Part shown: piece after piece, positions 63,872 to 64,000 of the stretch
Layout: every line of letters begins with the position of its first letter
Position numbering within the stretch: position 1 is the stretch's first letter
NCBI GenBank assembly: GCA_026122225.1
Contig: JANEZZ010002241.1
Coordinates: 372,001-436,000 of the forward strand
Origin: Heloderma charlesbogerti
Taxonomy: Eukaryota > Chordata > Lepidosauria > Squamata > Helodermatidae
Reading direction: 5' to 3'
Length of the DNA stretch: 64,000 nucleotides
Notes under the pieces: generated by a model
What the model was told of the DNA's origin: nothing
Seen by the model: only the letters and a program-made list of their open reading frames with translations
Database searches by the model: none
Translations under genes and position numbers: made by a program

Positions 63872-64000
63872 CAGCTTTCCCCAATATGGTGCCCTCCAGA
63901 TGTTTTGGACTTCAGCTCCCATCAACCCCAGCCAGCATGGACAATGGTCAGGACTTCTGGGAGATGTAGTCCAAAACACCTGGAGAGCACTAGTTTGGGG
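63872..64000. mobile_element. Foldback MITE, cut by window end
   Basis: 'cagctttccccaatatggtg' 'ccctccagatgttttggact' pairs with 'agtccaaaacacctggagag' 'cactagtttgggg'. The last few bases lie beyond the window. Confidence 0.85.

Overview
The window looks like non-coding nuclear DNA from a squamate reptile (lizard or snake). The pointers are several BovB (RTE-clade) LINE copies, CR1 and L2-like LINE ends, a tRNA-derived SINE with A and B boxes, 5S-rRNA-derived SINE fragments, and many short non-autonomous DNA transposons with hairpin or palindromic bodies. I found no intact host protein-coding gene. The only long open frame (656 codons, 3648-5618) is a BovB pol pseudogene; nearly every other open frame is chance or repeat-derived. 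Species cannot be named from what is here.

Layout. 1-6.3 kb: a 5'-truncated BovB 3' end, a 453-bp inverted-repeat MITE, a long BovB copy broken by a frameshift, two stops and a YADD-to-YAGD change, and a small inverted BovB scrap. 6.3-18.9 kb: foldback MITEs, SINEs, a GC/CpG-rich patch at 9.2 kb, CR1 tails and two copies of an anonymous repeat. 19-27.4 kb: the densest region, with a family of palindromic hAT-like elements (20025-20753, and a nested pair at 25169-26468), a multi-hairpin MITE at 23.7 kb, a 5S rRNA-derived piece at 24.8 kb and a four-copy ~163-bp tandem array at 26.6 kb. 27-43 kb: LINE ends interrupted by foldback MITEs, two with recognisable 8-bp target duplications, plus long unassigned stretches. 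43.7-44.8 kb: a BovB copy with a large internal deletion, flanked by a perfect 11-bp target-site duplication. 46-54 kb: CR1/L2 ends in antisense, a third palindromic hAT copy (50.4-50.85 kb) abutting a CR1, a diverged relative with a 77-bp near-perfect palindrome (52.4-52.9 kb), and internally repeated DNA. 54-64 kb: mostly unassigned DNA with scattered LINE, SINE and MITE remnants; a repeat copy at 60.6-61.07 kb is the empty-site counterpart of the host repeat that carries the 20-kb palindromic element.

The most interesting system is the palindromic element family. Its members begin TAGGGATG and end CATCCCTA (a short terminal inverted repeat), carry 8-bp target duplications typical of hAT transposons, and have bodies that alternate two palindrome types: an AT-centred one built on GATAGGCTACGTAAATATTT and a GC-rich one built on GCAAATGGCGGC. 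Termini and target duplication are supported inside this window by a paralogous empty site and by one element inserted, with a perfect 8-bp duplication, into the palindrome of another. No transposase for it is present here.

All boundaries were read by eye. Family names rest on remembered hallmark motifs, not on database searches.
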